Source: Actinomadura oligospora ATCC 43269 (lineage in GTDB: Bacteria; Actinomycetota; Actinomycetes; Streptosporangiales; Streptosporangiaceae). Taken from it: a stretch of 64,000 bases of DNA. A model generated the notes under the pieces. The model did no database searches, was not told where the DNA came from, and worked only from the letters and a program-made list of their open reading frames with translations. Below are positions 56,153-64,000 of this stretch, piece after piece (positions within the stretch are counted from its first letter, which is position 1; every line of letters starts with the position of its first letter). The stretch lies in assembly GCF_000518265.1 (NCBI RefSeq), contig NZ_JADG01000013.1, positions 1 through 64,000 on the forward strand, in the 5' to 3' direction. The translations under genes and the position numbers were made by a program.

Positions 56153-56883
56153 CGCGCGTACGCCCCCAGACGGGTCATGCGGTCGGCGACGGCGGACGCG
56201 GACGGCGCGTCGAGCGCGTCCACGATCCGGCCGTCCGCGAGGAACAGGACGGTGTCGGCGAACGACGCCGCCACCGGGTCGTGCGTCACCATCACGACGG
56301 TCTGGCCCAGCTCGTCCACGGTCTGCCGGAGCAGCCGCAGGACGTCCTGGGCGGTCATCGTGTCGAGCGCGCCGGTCGGCTCGTCGCCGAACACCACGTC
56401 CGGGCGGGTGACCAGGGCCCGCGCGAGCGCCACCCGCTGCTGCTGCCCGCCGGACAGCTCCCCCGGACGGTGCGTCGCCCGGTCGCTCAGCCCCACCCGG
56501 CCGAGCACCTCGGTGAGGTACGCCCGGTCCGGCCTGCGGCGGGCCAGCTTCAGCGGCAGCGTCACGTTCTGCTCGACCGTCAGCGACGGGACGAGGTTGA
56601 ACGCCTGGAACACGAACCCGACGCGCTCGCGCCGCAGCTCGGTCAGCTTCGTCTCCGACATCCCCGACAGCGCCGTCCCGCCGAGCCGCACCTCGCCCGA
56701 GGTCGGCCTGTCGAGCCCCGCCGCGCAGTGCAGGAACGTGCTCTTCCCCGACCCGGACGGCCCCATCACCGCGGTGAACGCGCCCGACGGCAGCGTCACC
56801 GACACCTCCCGGAGCGCCGCCACCGCGCTCCCGTTCCTGCCGTAGACCTTGCAGACCTCGGACATGACCACCGCTTCGCTCAT
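56149..56883 (-). CDS. MacB/LolD-type ABC ATPase
   Basis: A 244-residue ATPase from ATG 56883, coupled to the permease by ATGA. Walker A is MGPSGSGKSTFLHCAAGLDR, the signature is GELSGGQQQRVALARALVTR, Walker B is VVFGDEPTGALD, and the switch is MVTHDP. The region VGFVFQAFNLVPSLTVEQNV is close to that of the ATPase at 50131-50949, so the two systems are paralogous. It is divergent from the response regulator 86 bases away, which may control this operon. Confidence 0.93.
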   Translation of the reverse strand: MSEAVVMSEVCKVYGRNGSAVAALREVSVTLPSGAFTAVMGPSGSGKSTFLHCAAGLDRPTSGEVRLGGTALSGMSETKLTELRRERVGFVFQAFNLVPSLTVEQNVTLPLKLARRRPDRAYLTEVLGRVGLSDRATHRPGELSGGQQQRVALARALVTRPDVVFGDEPTGALDTMTAQDVLRLLRQTVDELGQTVVMVTHDPVAASFADTVLFLADGRIVDALDAPSASAVADRMTRLGAYAR

Positions 56884-56969
56884 GTCTTCTACTCTGCTGA
56901 CCTGCGCGTTCGTTCTTAAGAGCGCTCGTCATCGACCACCCGTGACATCGTCATGGGTACGCTCGTGAG

Positions 56970-57578
56970 GTGATCAGGGTGTTGCTCGCCGAGGACCAGC
57001 ACGTCATCCGGAGCGGGCTCGTCGCCCTGCTCGGACTCGAGGACGACCTGGAGGTCGTCGCCGACGTCGGCGACGGCGACGCCGCGGTGTCCGCCGCGCT
57101 CGTCCACCGCCCGGACGTCGCCGTCCTCGACATCGACATGCCCGGCACGGACGGCCTCACCGCCGCCGCGCGGCTGCGCGAGAAGCTGCCGTCCTGCCGC
57201 ACGCTGATCCTCACCGCCAACGGCGCGCCCGGCCAGCTCCGCCGGGCGCTCGACTCCGGCGTCGGCGGCTTCCTGCTGAAGACCGCCCCGCCGGACGACC
57301 TGGTCGCCGCGATCCGCACCGTCCACGCCGGTCAGCGTGTCCTCGACCCGAGCCTCGCGGTCACCGCCTGGGACCTGGCCGCCGACCCCCTCACCCCGCG
57401 CGAGAAGGACGTCCTGCGCCTGCTCGCCGACGGCGCCGAACCGTCCGAGATCGCGTCCCGCCTGCACCTGTCCGCCGGAACCGTCCGCAACAACCTCACC
57501 GCGATCGTCGCGAAGCTCAACGCCCGAGGCCGCCCCGACGCCGTCCGCATCGCCAGGGAGTCCGGCTGGCTCTGTTAA
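56970..57578 (+). CDS. LuxR-type response regulator (NarL/DesR class)
   Basis: A 202-residue protein from GTG 56970. The receiver domain has LLAEDQHVIRSGL (acidic pocket), the phosphoacceptor Asp in VAVLDIDMPGTDG, Thr in LILTANG and Lys in FLLKTAPP. The LuxR helix-turn-helix is LTPREKDVLRLLADGAEPSE, then IASRLHLSAGTVRNNLTAIV. It converges on the fused sensor kinase gene, its likely partner, with a bidirectional terminator between. The divergent ABC operon at 53777-56883 is its best candidate target. Confidence 0.93.
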   Translation: MIRVLLAEDQHVIRSGLVALLGLEDDLEVVADVGDGDAAVSAALVHRPDVAVLDIDMPGTDGLTAAARLREKLPSCRTLILTANGAPGQLRRALDSGVGGFLLKTAPPDDLVAAIRTVHAGQRVLDPSLAVTAWDLAADPLTPREKDVLRLLADGAEPSEIASRLHLSAGTVRNNLTAIVAKLNARGRPDAVRIARESGWLC

Positions 57579-57660
57579 TTGAGCCTCCGGCTCCGCACCC
57601 TCGCCTAGCGGCTCGGGCGCGGCCCGGAGGCTCGTGCGAGCGCGGCATCGCTTCGCGATC

Positions 57661-57700
57661 AATCGCGCGGGGCTCGCCTTCGGCGTCGCCCCGCGCGATT
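57661..57700. terminator. Bidirectional hairpin between regulator and kinase
   Basis: Perfect 13-bp arms (57661-57673 and 57688-57700), with an inner CGCC-TTC-GGCG stem, form a long GC-rich hairpin between the convergent response regulator and sensor kinase genes. It can end transcripts in both directions. Confidence 0.85.
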
Positions 57701-57729
57701 GGTAACGCGCTCGCTGCGCGGGGCTGAGG

Positions 57730-59766
57730 TCAGCCGGGGAGGCGTGCTGTCAGGCGGAAGCCGTTTGGGGGGCGGGTGGTTTCCAGGGTGGCGTCGATGG
57801 CGGCCAGGCGGGTGGCGAGGTTGCCGAGGCCGGAGCCGGGCGGGGTGACGTCGCCGGGCACGCCGTCGTTCGCGATGGTGAGGCTGTCTGTGGTGACCGT
57901 GATCTCCACGTTTTGCGCGGTGCTGTGGCGTAGGACGTTCGTGACGGCCTCGCGGAGGATGATCGCCAGCACCGGTTCGGCGTCCTCAGGTGGATCGCCC
58001 TCGTGCCGGACGGTCGTCTCGATGCCCGCCGCGTCCAGCACGCCGAGCGCCGACTCCAGCTCGGGCCCGAACGCGAGGCGCGGCGCGGCGCCGGTCACGG
58101 CGGCCATGTCGGCGCGCGCCCGCTCGGCCATCGCGATCATGTCGGCGAACTCGCGCGCGGCGCGGTCCGGGTCGCGGGCCGCGAGGCGGCGCGCCAGCTC
58201 GCCCTTGATCAGGACCGCCGCGAGCCCGTGCCCCAGCAGGTCGTGCAGGTCGCGCGCGGCGCGCAGCCGCTCCTGGACGACCGCCGCGCGGGCCTGGGCC
58301 GCCGCCGCGTCCCGCAGCTCGTCCGCGAGCCGCGCCAGGCGCAGCAGCCCGTAGACCACCAGCGCCGACAGAGGCACGCTGACCAGCGTGTTCACGACCA
58401 TCCCGTGCCCCCACACGGCCGCGCCGGTCAGGACGACCGCCAGCACGCCGAGCACCGCCGCGACCCGTGCGGGCAGCAGCACGAACAGCGACCCGACGAG
58501 GAACCCGGGCAGCGTCCCCCAGGGCTCGTGCAGCACGAACAGGGGCACGAAGCCCGCCACCGCCTGGACGGCCAGCAGCACGCCCCACCAGCGTCCGCGC
58601 GGACGCGTCCAGCGCAGCAGGATCGCCATCGCGAGCATGGACGGCACCGCGATCGGCAGCTCGCGCGGCGGCACCTGGAGCAGGCCCTTCACCGTCAGGA
58701 CGACGGTCGTCGCCGCCAGCAGCGCGACCGCGAGCCGCCGCTCCGCCGTCGCCTCCGCGACCGGACGGTCCGCCGGAACCCGCACGGACGCCTCGACCGC
58801 GAACCGGCCGTCCGGGTCCAGCCCGGCGCGGAGCCGTCCGCCCGCCTCCGCGATCCGCGCCTCCAGCCCTTCGAGCGCGCGGGTGCCCTGCTCGGACGTC
58901 CGGACGCCGTCGTTGACGACCCGCAGCGTGAGCAGACCGTCCCGCTCGGCCGTCGTGATCTCGCAGTGGCGGGCCGTCCCGCGCCGGACGACGTCGGTGA
59001 CCGCCTCCCGCAGGACGACCGCGAGCAGCGCCCCGGCGCGTCCGAGAGGTTCGCGGTGGCCGGTCGTCACGTCCGCCTCAATGCCGCCGGACGCCAGCAG
59101 CCCGCGCGCCGCCGCGATCTCCGGCGCGAGCGACAGGCTGCGCAGCTCCACGGACGCGGCGCGCGCCGTCGCCAGGGCCTCGCGCGCGGTCGCGAGCACC
59201 GCCTCCAGATCGTCCGGACGGGCGTCCGCGACCGCGTCCAGGCCCTTGCCGAGCCCCGCGTTCAGCTCGGCCGCCACGCGCAGCCGCTCCTCCTCGACGG
59301 CCGCGAGCGCCAGCGTCATCCGCGCCGCCGCGCGTCCCTCGATCCGCGCGACCAGCCGCGCGAGCCCGACGACGAGGACCGCGCTCAGGACGGCCGTCAG
59401 CGCCACGTCCACGACATGCGCGGGCGACCCGCCACGCAGCGCGGCCAGCGCGAACGCGCTCAGCGCGACGGCCCCGGCCGTCCGCGTCCATCCCGCGACG
59501 AGCAGCGCCCCGCCGACCATCCCGACCAGCCCGATCGAGACCCAGCCGGGGATCACGCACGCGTACCCGCACAGCGCGAGAACGCCGAGGTCCCAGGCCG
59601 TCCAGCCACGTCGAAGCGAACGCAGCCAGACGGCCAGGACCCCGGCGCACAGCACGCACGAGGCTGCGAGGACCACGGCGGAACGCCCGACCGCCGTCGA
59701 CGCGTAGAGCCCGCACAGGCAGGCCAGCAGCGCACCGGCGACGATCCGGGCGGCCCTTGGTCCCAT
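57730..59766 (-). CDS. Fused tandem sensor histidine kinase
   Basis: A 678-residue protein from ATG 59766. It contains two complete HisKA_3-type modules, each with several membrane segments (about 1-135 and 345-480). In the first the dimerisation helix reads RLRVAAELNAGLGKGL with Asn169 where His is needed. Its N-box has Asp258 for Asn (LREAVTDVVRRG), and no GxGL box is seen, so it is a predicted pseudokinase. The second is intact: His508 (RAARDLHDLLGHGLA), LREAVTNVLRH and GSGLGNLATRL. The active half probably phosphorylates the response regulator at 56970; the dead half may sense or regulate. It starts 3 bases after a secreted protein gene. Confidence 0.9.
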   Translation of the reverse strand: MGPRAARIVAGALLACLCGLYASTAVGRSAVVLAASCVLCAGVLAVWLRSLRRGWTAWDLGVLALCGYACVIPGWVSIGLVGMVGGALLVAGWTRTAGAVALSAFALAALRGGSPAHVVDVALTAVLSAVLVVGLARLVARIEGRAAARMTLALAAVEEERLRVAAELNAGLGKGLDAVADARPDDLEAVLATAREALATARAASVELRSLSLAPEIAAARGLLASGGIEADVTTGHREPLGRAGALLAVVLREAVTDVVRRGTARHCEITTAERDGLLTLRVVNDGVRTSEQGTRALEGLEARIAEAGGRLRAGLDPDGRFAVEASVRVPADRPVAEATAERRLAVALLAATTVVLTVKGLLQVPPRELPIAVPSMLAMAILLRWTRPRGRWWGVLLAVQAVAGFVPLFVLHEPWGTLPGFLVGSLFVLLPARVAAVLGVLAVVLTGAAVWGHGMVVNTLVSVPLSALVVYGLLRLARLADELRDAAAAQARAAVVQERLRAARDLHDLLGHGLAAVLIKGELARRLAARDPDRAAREFADMIAMAERARADMAAVTGAAPRLAFGPELESALGVLDAAGIETTVRHEGDPPEDAEPVLAIILREAVTNVLRHSTAQNVEITVTTDSLTIANDGVPGDVTPPGSGLGNLATRLAAIDATLETTRPPNGFRLTARLPG

Positions 59767-59769
59767 CGG

Positions 59770-60852
59770 TCAGGAGAACTTCAGCAGCTGACCGGACGAG
59801 CTGTTCCAGCCACCGGATTTGCCGATCACGACCGTGGTCGAGGTGGCGAAGGTGACGCCCGTCCCCGGAACGCGCGCCAGCCCACTCGGGAACGGCGTCC
59901 CCTTCGGGTGCGGGGGCCGGACCGTGCTCCACCTGCCCGCCTTCGAGCGGTGCGCGATCACTCCGTTGCCCTTGGCGTCCTGGGAGACGAACCAGAAGCC
60001 GCCGTACCCGTCGTACGTGATGTCCTGCAAGCACGACGTTCCGGGGGCGGCGGCCCGCTTCCAGGTCTTGCCGTTCCAGTGCAGCAGGTAGTTCGGGTTC
60101 TTGGCCCCGTAGTTGCAGCCGGTCGCCCACACGCTGCGGGACGAGACGGCGAGGATCCCGTTGATGGTCACGCCCGCGTTGGTGGTCGTCCACCTGCGGC
60201 CGTCGAACCGTCCGACGGTCTTGCCGTCCCTGCCGGGCGCGGCGTCGCGTCCGAACGTCCACATGTTCGTGGACGACGTGGCGCTGACCTTGTTGGGAGC
60301 GAACGTGCCGGTCTTCACGCGCGTCCACGTGCGGCCGTTGTAATGCCACGTCCCCGAGCCCGCGGCGGCCATGTCGGCCCCGAACACCCAGACGTTCTTC
60401 GCGCTGAACGCCTTGACGGAGCTCGGCCGTCCCGGCAGGCGCTTCACGACCGACCAGCGCTTCCCGTTCCAGTGCAGGATCGCGTTCGGGCCCTTGCCCG
60501 GGGTCTCGCCGGGCGTGCTGACCGCCCACGCGTCCGAGGCCGAACGGATGGAAGCGCCCCGGATGATGCCGTCCAGGCCCTTCGGCAGGGCGACGTACTT
60601 CCAGGTCTTGCCGTTCCAGTGGTAGGAGAACGGCACGATAGCCGGACGCTTGTTCCCTTGATAAGCCCAGCCGAATGCCCAGCCGTCCTTCTTGGACGCG
60701 ATGGTCACCGCGCTCATCTGCGTGCGCGAGGTGGGGTGGACGTTGAGGGTCACGCGCCAGGCGTGGGTGGCGGCGTCGGCGGACGCCGGTACCGCGACGA
60801 CGGCCGCGAGGGCCGCCGCGGCGACCAGGGTCGCCTTCAGGGGGTTGGGCAC
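59770..60852 (-). CDS. Secreted Trp-rich repeat protein upstream of the kinase
   Basis: A 360-residue protein from GTG 60852 with AGGAG upstream. A signal peptide (LKATLVAAAALAAVVAVPAS) precedes a mature part of repeated blades. Elements of the form HWNGKTWK recur at least five times (YHWNGKTWKYV, LHWNGKRWSVV, WHYNGRTWTRV, RFDGRRWTTT, LHWNGKTWKRA), each after a segment such as DAWAVS or NVWVFGA. This suggests a beta-propeller that binds a ligand outside the cell. The stop is 3 bases before the kinase start, so the two are co-transcribed and the protein may feed the sensor. This pairing is inferred. Confidence 0.85.
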   Translation of the reverse strand: MPNPLKATLVAAAALAAVVAVPASADAATHAWRVTLNVHPTSRTQMSAVTIASKKDGWAFGWAYQGNKRPAIVPFSYHWNGKTWKYVALPKGLDGIIRGASIRSASDAWAVSTPGETPGKGPNAILHWNGKRWSVVKRLPGRPSSVKAFSAKNVWVFGADMAAAGSGTWHYNGRTWTRVKTGTFAPNKVSATSSTNMWTFGRDAAPGRDGKTVGRFDGRRWTTTNAGVTINGILAVSSRSVWATGCNYGAKNPNYLLHWNGKTWKRAAAPGTSCLQDITYDGYGGFWFVSQDAKGNGVIAHRSKAGRWSTVRPPHPKGTPFPSGLARVPGTGVTFATSTTVVIGKSGGWNSSSGQLLKFS

Positions 60853-60960
60853 GTGGTGCTCCTGCGGATGGCCCCGGACGGGGCGAAAGGGGTGTGAGGA
60901 GGCAGATCCTCTCACGGGACCATCCGCGTGATCAGCCCGGTATTCCGGGCGATCCGGCGG

Positions 60961-62121
60961 TCACTCGGGGTTGGAGAGCTCCGAGATGCGCATCGCCATC
61001 GCGCGGTGGACGGGCGGCAGCCAGTCGAGCGTGCGCAGGAAGGTGTTGCGCAGGTTCCGCAGCGCCGGGTTGCCGACGGTCGCGACGCGCGTCATCCGGT
61101 CGGTGAGCGACACGACCTCCTCGGCGATCGGACGCCGGACGGTCTCGTAGGCGTCCAGGGTGTCCGGGGACGCGCCGTCGCGGAGGACGGCGGCGAGGCG
61201 GTGCCCGAGGTCCACGGCGTCCTGGATGCCGGTGTTCATGCCCTGGCCGCCCGCCGGGCTGTGCACGTGCGCGGCGTCCCCGGCGAGGAACACGCGGCCC
61301 TCGCGGTACCGGGCCGCGAGCCGGTGGTGGACGCGGAACCGGCTGCTCCACACCAGGTCGGACACGCGGGCCGGGTCCTTGCGCGGGCCGCGCGCGTCGA
61401 GGAGCGCCTGGACGTCCTCGACGGTCGGGTGCTCGGGGGCCTCGGCGACGGTCGCGACGATGCGGTGCCGTCCGCCCGGGAGCGGCGCGACGACCGTCAC
61501 GCCCTCGCGCGAGAAGTACAGCATGACCTCGTGGTCGGAGGCCGCCCAGTCCAGCCGGACGTCGGCGAGGACGAACGACTCGGCGTAGGTGTCGCCCTCG
61601 AAGGGGATGCCGGTCTGCTCGCGGACGACGCTGTGCATGCCGTCCGTCCCGACCGCGTACTGCGCGCGGACCTCATGGCCGTCGGAGAGGACGCCGGTGA
61701 CGCCGTCCGCGTCCTGGCTGATCGCGGTCAGCTCGTGCGGCCGCCGGACGGCTCCGCCGAGCGCCTCCAGCTTCCGCAGCAGGACGGCCTCGGTGATGTT
61801 CTGCGGGACCATCAGCGCGTAGGGGAAGTCGGTCGGCAGGTCGTCGAAGTCGAGGGTCAGCAGCACGCGGTCCCGCTCGCGCACGGTGAACCGGGGCGCG
61901 ATGATCCCGGCCGCGACCAGCTCGTCGGTGACCTCCAGTTCGCGTAGGACCTCCAGCGTGCGGGCGTGCACGACGGCGGCCCGCGAGGTGTTCTGGCCCT
62001 CCGCGAGGCGGTCGACGAGGAGGGCGTCCACTCCCTTGGCGCGCAGCGTCGCGGTCAGCGCGAGCCCGGCGGGCCCGGCTCCGGCGACGAGCACCTCGGC
62101 GGTGGCGGGAAGAGCGTTCAT
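60961..62121 (-). CDS. FAD-dependent aromatic monooxygenase (PheA/TfdB type)
   Basis: A 386-residue flavoprotein from ATG 62121. It has VLVAGAGPAGLALTATLRAK, then VVHARTLEVLRELEV for substrate-side recognition, the DG motif VGTDGMHSVVREQTG, and GRVFLAGDAAHVHSPAGGQG. It lacks the C-terminal thioredoxin-like domain of full phenol hydroxylases, so it is the shorter PHBH/aklavinone-like type. It would hydroxylate an aromatic or polyketide. The divergent TetR gene and the TTGCCA/GCCAACA dyads between suggest induction by its substrate. Confidence 0.9.
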   Translation of the reverse strand: MNALPATAEVLVAGAGPAGLALTATLRAKGVDALLVDRLAEGQNTSRAAVVHARTLEVLRELEVTDELVAAGIIAPRFTVRERDRVLLTLDFDDLPTDFPYALMVPQNITEAVLLRKLEALGGAVRRPHELTAISQDADGVTGVLSDGHEVRAQYAVGTDGMHSVVREQTGIPFEGDTYAESFVLADVRLDWAASDHEVMLYFSREGVTVVAPLPGGRHRIVATVAEAPEHPTVEDVQALLDARGPRKDPARVSDLVWSSRFRVHHRLAARYREGRVFLAGDAAHVHSPAGGQGMNTGIQDAVDLGHRLAAVLRDGASPDTLDAYETVRRPIAEEVVSLTDRMTRVATVGNPALRNLRNTFLRTLDWLPPVHRAMAMRISELSNPE

Positions 62122-62151
62122 GGGGGGCTCCCGTTGTTTGCCAATGCCTGA

Positions 62152-62201
62152 TTGCCAACACATGGTGGCAAACAAATCCGACTTTGCCAACAGGTGTTGG
62201 C
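62152..62201. promoter_or_regulatory. Clustered TetR operator candidates
   Basis: A partly matched TTGCCA...TGGCAA dyad (62152-62171) is followed by a perfect GCCAACA (62186-62192) and TGTTGGC (62195-62201) dyad around GG. A further TTGTTGGCA touches the TetR start. All lie in the 94-base gap between the divergent monooxygenase and TetR genes and probably control both. Confidence 0.55.
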
Positions 62202-62215
62202 CTACACTTGTTGGC

Positions 62216-62803
62216 ATGGCATTCACCGAGCGCTCGGCGCAGACCCGGGCCGCGATCCTCGCGGCGGCACAGCGAGCCTTCGCCGCGGACGGCTACGACC
62301 GGGCCACCATCCGCTCGATCGCGGCGGACGCGGGCATCGACCCGTCCATGGTGATCCGCTACTTCGGCAGCAAGGCCGCCCTGTACACCGCCGCGTCCAC
62401 GATCGACCTGGCCGTCCCCGCCCTGACCGACGACCCCGCGGAGGCCGCCGCCTCGTACGTGCGCGCGATGCTGGCCCGCTGGGAGAGCGGCGACAACGCC
62501 GCCGAGGCCGTCCTGCTGCGCGCCGCCCCGACCCGTCCGGACGCCGCCGGCCAGGTGCAGGAGATCTTCGACCGCGAGATCGTCCCGGCGGTGCGGGCCG
62601 CCCGCCCGGACGACCCGCACGTGCGCGAGCGCGCCGCGCTGCTGCTGAGCCAGAGCCTCGGCGTCGTCTACTGCCGCTACCTGCTCGGCATCGAACCCCT
62701 CGCCTCGATGGACGTCGACACCCTCGCCGCGATGGTCGCGAACGCGGTCGCGGGCCACCTGACCAGCCCGCTGCCCACCGAGCCGTCCACCCTGCCCAGC
62801 TGA
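62216..62803 (+). CDS. TetR-family regulator
   Basis: A 195-residue protein from ATG 62216, only a few bases after the last operator half-site. The DNA-binding unit is AAAQRAFAADGYDRATIRSI, then AADAGIDPSMVIRYFGSKAA, and the C-terminal domain has EAVLLRAAPTRPDAAGQVQ. It is divergent from the FAD monooxygenase and is its likely repressor. No ribosome site precedes the ATG, so a leaderless transcript is possible. Confidence 0.9.
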   Translation: MAFTERSAQTRAAILAAAQRAFAADGYDRATIRSIAADAGIDPSMVIRYFGSKAALYTAASTIDLAVPALTDDPAEAAASYVRAMLARWESGDNAAEAVLLRAAPTRPDAAGQVQEIFDREIVPAVRAARPDDPHVRERAALLLSQSLGVVYCRYLLGIEPLASMDVDTLAAMVANAVAGHLTSPLPTEPSTLPS

Positions 62804-62861
62804 CCGCCGTCCCGCCGTCCCGGCGTCCTGCCCGTCCGCCCGGCCTGGGTACGGTGTGGCG

Positions 62862-64000
62862 ATGTCACAGGGACACGCCGCCGTCGTCGGCACCGGCCCC
62901 AACGGGCTCGCCGCCGCCGTCACGCTCGCCCGCGCCGGGCTCGACGTCGTGCTCTTCGAGGCCGCGTCCGAGATCGGCGGCGGCCTGCGCGGCGAGTCCC
63001 CGTTCGACCCGCGGATCGTCCACGACGTCTGCTCGGCCGTCCACCCGATGGCGGCGGCCTCGCCGTTCTTCCGCGAGTTCGACCTGCCCGGACGCGGCGT
63101 CGAGCTGGTCCGGCCGGAGGTCGGCTACGCCCACCCCCTGGACGGCGGACGCGCGGCGCTCGCCCACCGCTCCCTGGACGCCACCTGCGACGCGCTCGGC
63201 GCGGACGGTCCCGCCTGGCGTCGCCTCTTCGCACCGCTGACGCGCCACAGCGACGGCCTGACCAGGCTCTTCCTCTCCGATCTCCGCCACCCGCCGACGT
63301 CCCCCGCGGACGTCGTGGGCGCGCTGCGGTTCGGGTTGGGCGCGCTGCGCGGCGAACCGTTCCGCGGTGAGGAGGCGTCCGCGCTGTTCACCGGCGTCGC
63401 GGGCCACGCGGTCGGCGAGGTTTCGGGGCTCGTCGGGAACGCCGTCGCCCTGATGCTCGGCCACCTCGCCCACACCTCCGGATGGCCCCTCCCGCGCGGC
63501 GGCAGCGCCGCCATCGCCCAGGCCCTGGCGGACGACATCACCGCGCACGGCGGAACCTTCCAGGTCGGCCACCGCGTCACGGACCTGGGAGAACTCGCCG
63601 GATTCCCCCTCGTCTTCTTCGACACGAGCCCCCGCGAGTTCCTCTCCGTTGCCCGCCGCCAGTTGCCCGCCCGGTACGCCCGTGCGCTGTCCCGCTTCCG
63701 CTACGCGCCGGGTGCCGCGAAGGTCGATTTCCTCGTTTCCGAGCCGATCCCTTGGGCCAACCCCGAAGTCGGACGCGCCGGAACCGTCCACCTAGGCGGA
63801 ACGCGCGCCGAGATACTGCGCAGCGAACGCCTCGCGTCCCGAGGTCACCTGAGCGAATCCCCGTTCGTCCTCGTCGTGGACCCCGGTGTGGTCGATCCGA
63901 GCCGGGTCGTCGATGGCAAGCGTCCGGTCTGGGCGTACGCGCACGTCCCGAACGGCGACGACACCCCGCCGATCGACCTCGTGCGCGCGCGTATTGAGCG
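62862..64000 (+). CDS. Phytoene desaturase-like FAD oxidoreductase, partial
   Basis: The ATG at 62862 opens a frame that runs to the end of the window (379 full codons). It begins MSQGHAAVVGTGPNGLAAAV, then VVLFEAASEIGGGLRGES, the dinucleotide-binding start of CrtI/CrtH-like amine-oxidase-fold enzymes, and has LPRGGSAAIAQALADDITAH for the usual second FAD region. The family desaturates or isomerises carotenoids, but many actinobacterial members have no known substrate. It is the last gene seen and its C-terminus lies beyond the window. It lies 59 bases after the TetR gene on the same strand, so co-transcription is possible. Confidence 0.9.
   Translation, partial: MSQGHAAVVGTGPNGLAAAVTLARAGLDVVLFEAASEIGGGLRGESPFDPRIVHDVCSAVHPMAAASPFFREFDLPGRGVELVRPEVGYAHPLDGGRAALAHRSLDATCDALGADGPAWRRLFAPLTRHSDGLTRLFLSDLRHPPTSPADVVGALRFGLGALRGEPFRGEEASALFTGVAGHAVGEVSGLVGNAVALMLGHLAHTSGWPLPRGGSAAIAQALADDITAHGGTFQVGHRVTDLGELAGFPLVFFDTSPREFLSVARRQLPARYARALSRFRYAPGAAKVDFLVSEPIPWANPEVGRAGTVHLGGTRAEILRSERLASRGHLSESPFVLVVDPGVVDPSRVVDGKRPVWAYAHVPNGDDTPPIDLVRARIE

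Noticed and set aside
53285..56845. Long plus-strand frame opposite the large permease
   Set aside because: It lies antisense to the ATPase and permease genes, which have complete ABC and FtsX motifs. The frame itself is Arg/Asp/Gln-rich shadow sequence.

Overview
The window is high-GC DNA (most third codon positions are G or C, many GTG and TTG starts). Its gene families are typical of filamentous actinobacteria: XRE/DUF5753 regulators paired with DUF397 proteins, DUF6879 proteins, AfsR/SARP-type and STAND regulators, PaaX, an F420-type nitroreductase domain and a maleylpyruvate-isomerase-fold (mycothiol-type) protein. I infer an Actinomadura or Thermomonosporaceae-like chromosome, probably an accessory arm rather than the core; the genus is an inference from gene style. 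I saw no rRNA, tRNA, CRISPR array, prophage or PKS/NRPS gene.

Layout. 1-0.3 kb: the 3' end of an IS5-type insertion sequence that has cut a DUF397 gene. 0.3-7.6 kb: a dense accessory region of WhiJ-like modules. It has an XRE/DUF5753 regulator with tandem DUF397 genes on the minus strand, a plus-strand operon (small protein, DUF6879, XRE/DUF5753, DUF397-like, unknown), and a facing minus-strand operon (small protein, DUF6879, STAND NTPase with TPRs). 7.8-12.9 kb: PadR plus membrane protein, DUF4097 protein, MFS exporter, NmrA-like protein, small secreted protein. 13.0-16.6 kb: an iron/B12-type ABC importer with its binding lipoprotein and a membrane protein. 16.7-20.9 kb: a lipase-like hydrolase and a large repetitive sortase-anchored surface protein.

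20.9-26.2 kb: a PaaX regulator divergent from a catabolic operon (hotdog thioesterase, enoyl-CoA hydratase, cytochrome P450, zinc alcohol dehydrogenase, DUF4334 protein). The order suggests hydroxylation, alcohol oxidation and CoA-dependent processing of an unknown hydrophobic substrate. 26.3-36.2 kb: single-gene metabolism and stress functions (hydroxyacid dehydrogenase, nitronate monooxygenase, polysaccharide deacetylase, MgtC-like, Rrf2 with an AhpD-like protein, S1 protease, LysR with a CMD protein, deaminase, DUF1269, GNAT, a 52-residue basic protein). 36.6-49.9 kb: GlxA/DJ-1 pair, peptide deformylase, a large SARP regulator followed by an FAD monooxygenase, MFS exporter, a nitroreductase-hemerythrin fusion with divergent MarR, SDR with divergent TetR, esterase lipoprotein, TetR and a mycothiol-type protein.

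50.1-60.9 kb: an envelope-stress-like block. It has two MacB/LolCDE-type ABC systems on opposite strands around a protein of unknown function, a LuxR-type response regulator, and a sensor kinase made of two fused kinase modules, the first of which has lost its phosphoacceptor His. The kinase gene follows a secreted repeat protein by 3 bases. 61.0-64.0 kb: an aromatic-type FAD monooxygenase with divergent TetR, and the start of a phytoene-desaturase-like oxidoreductase that runs off the window. Most enzyme genes sit beside a local one-component regulator, and several of the intergenic regions hold clear inverted repeats.
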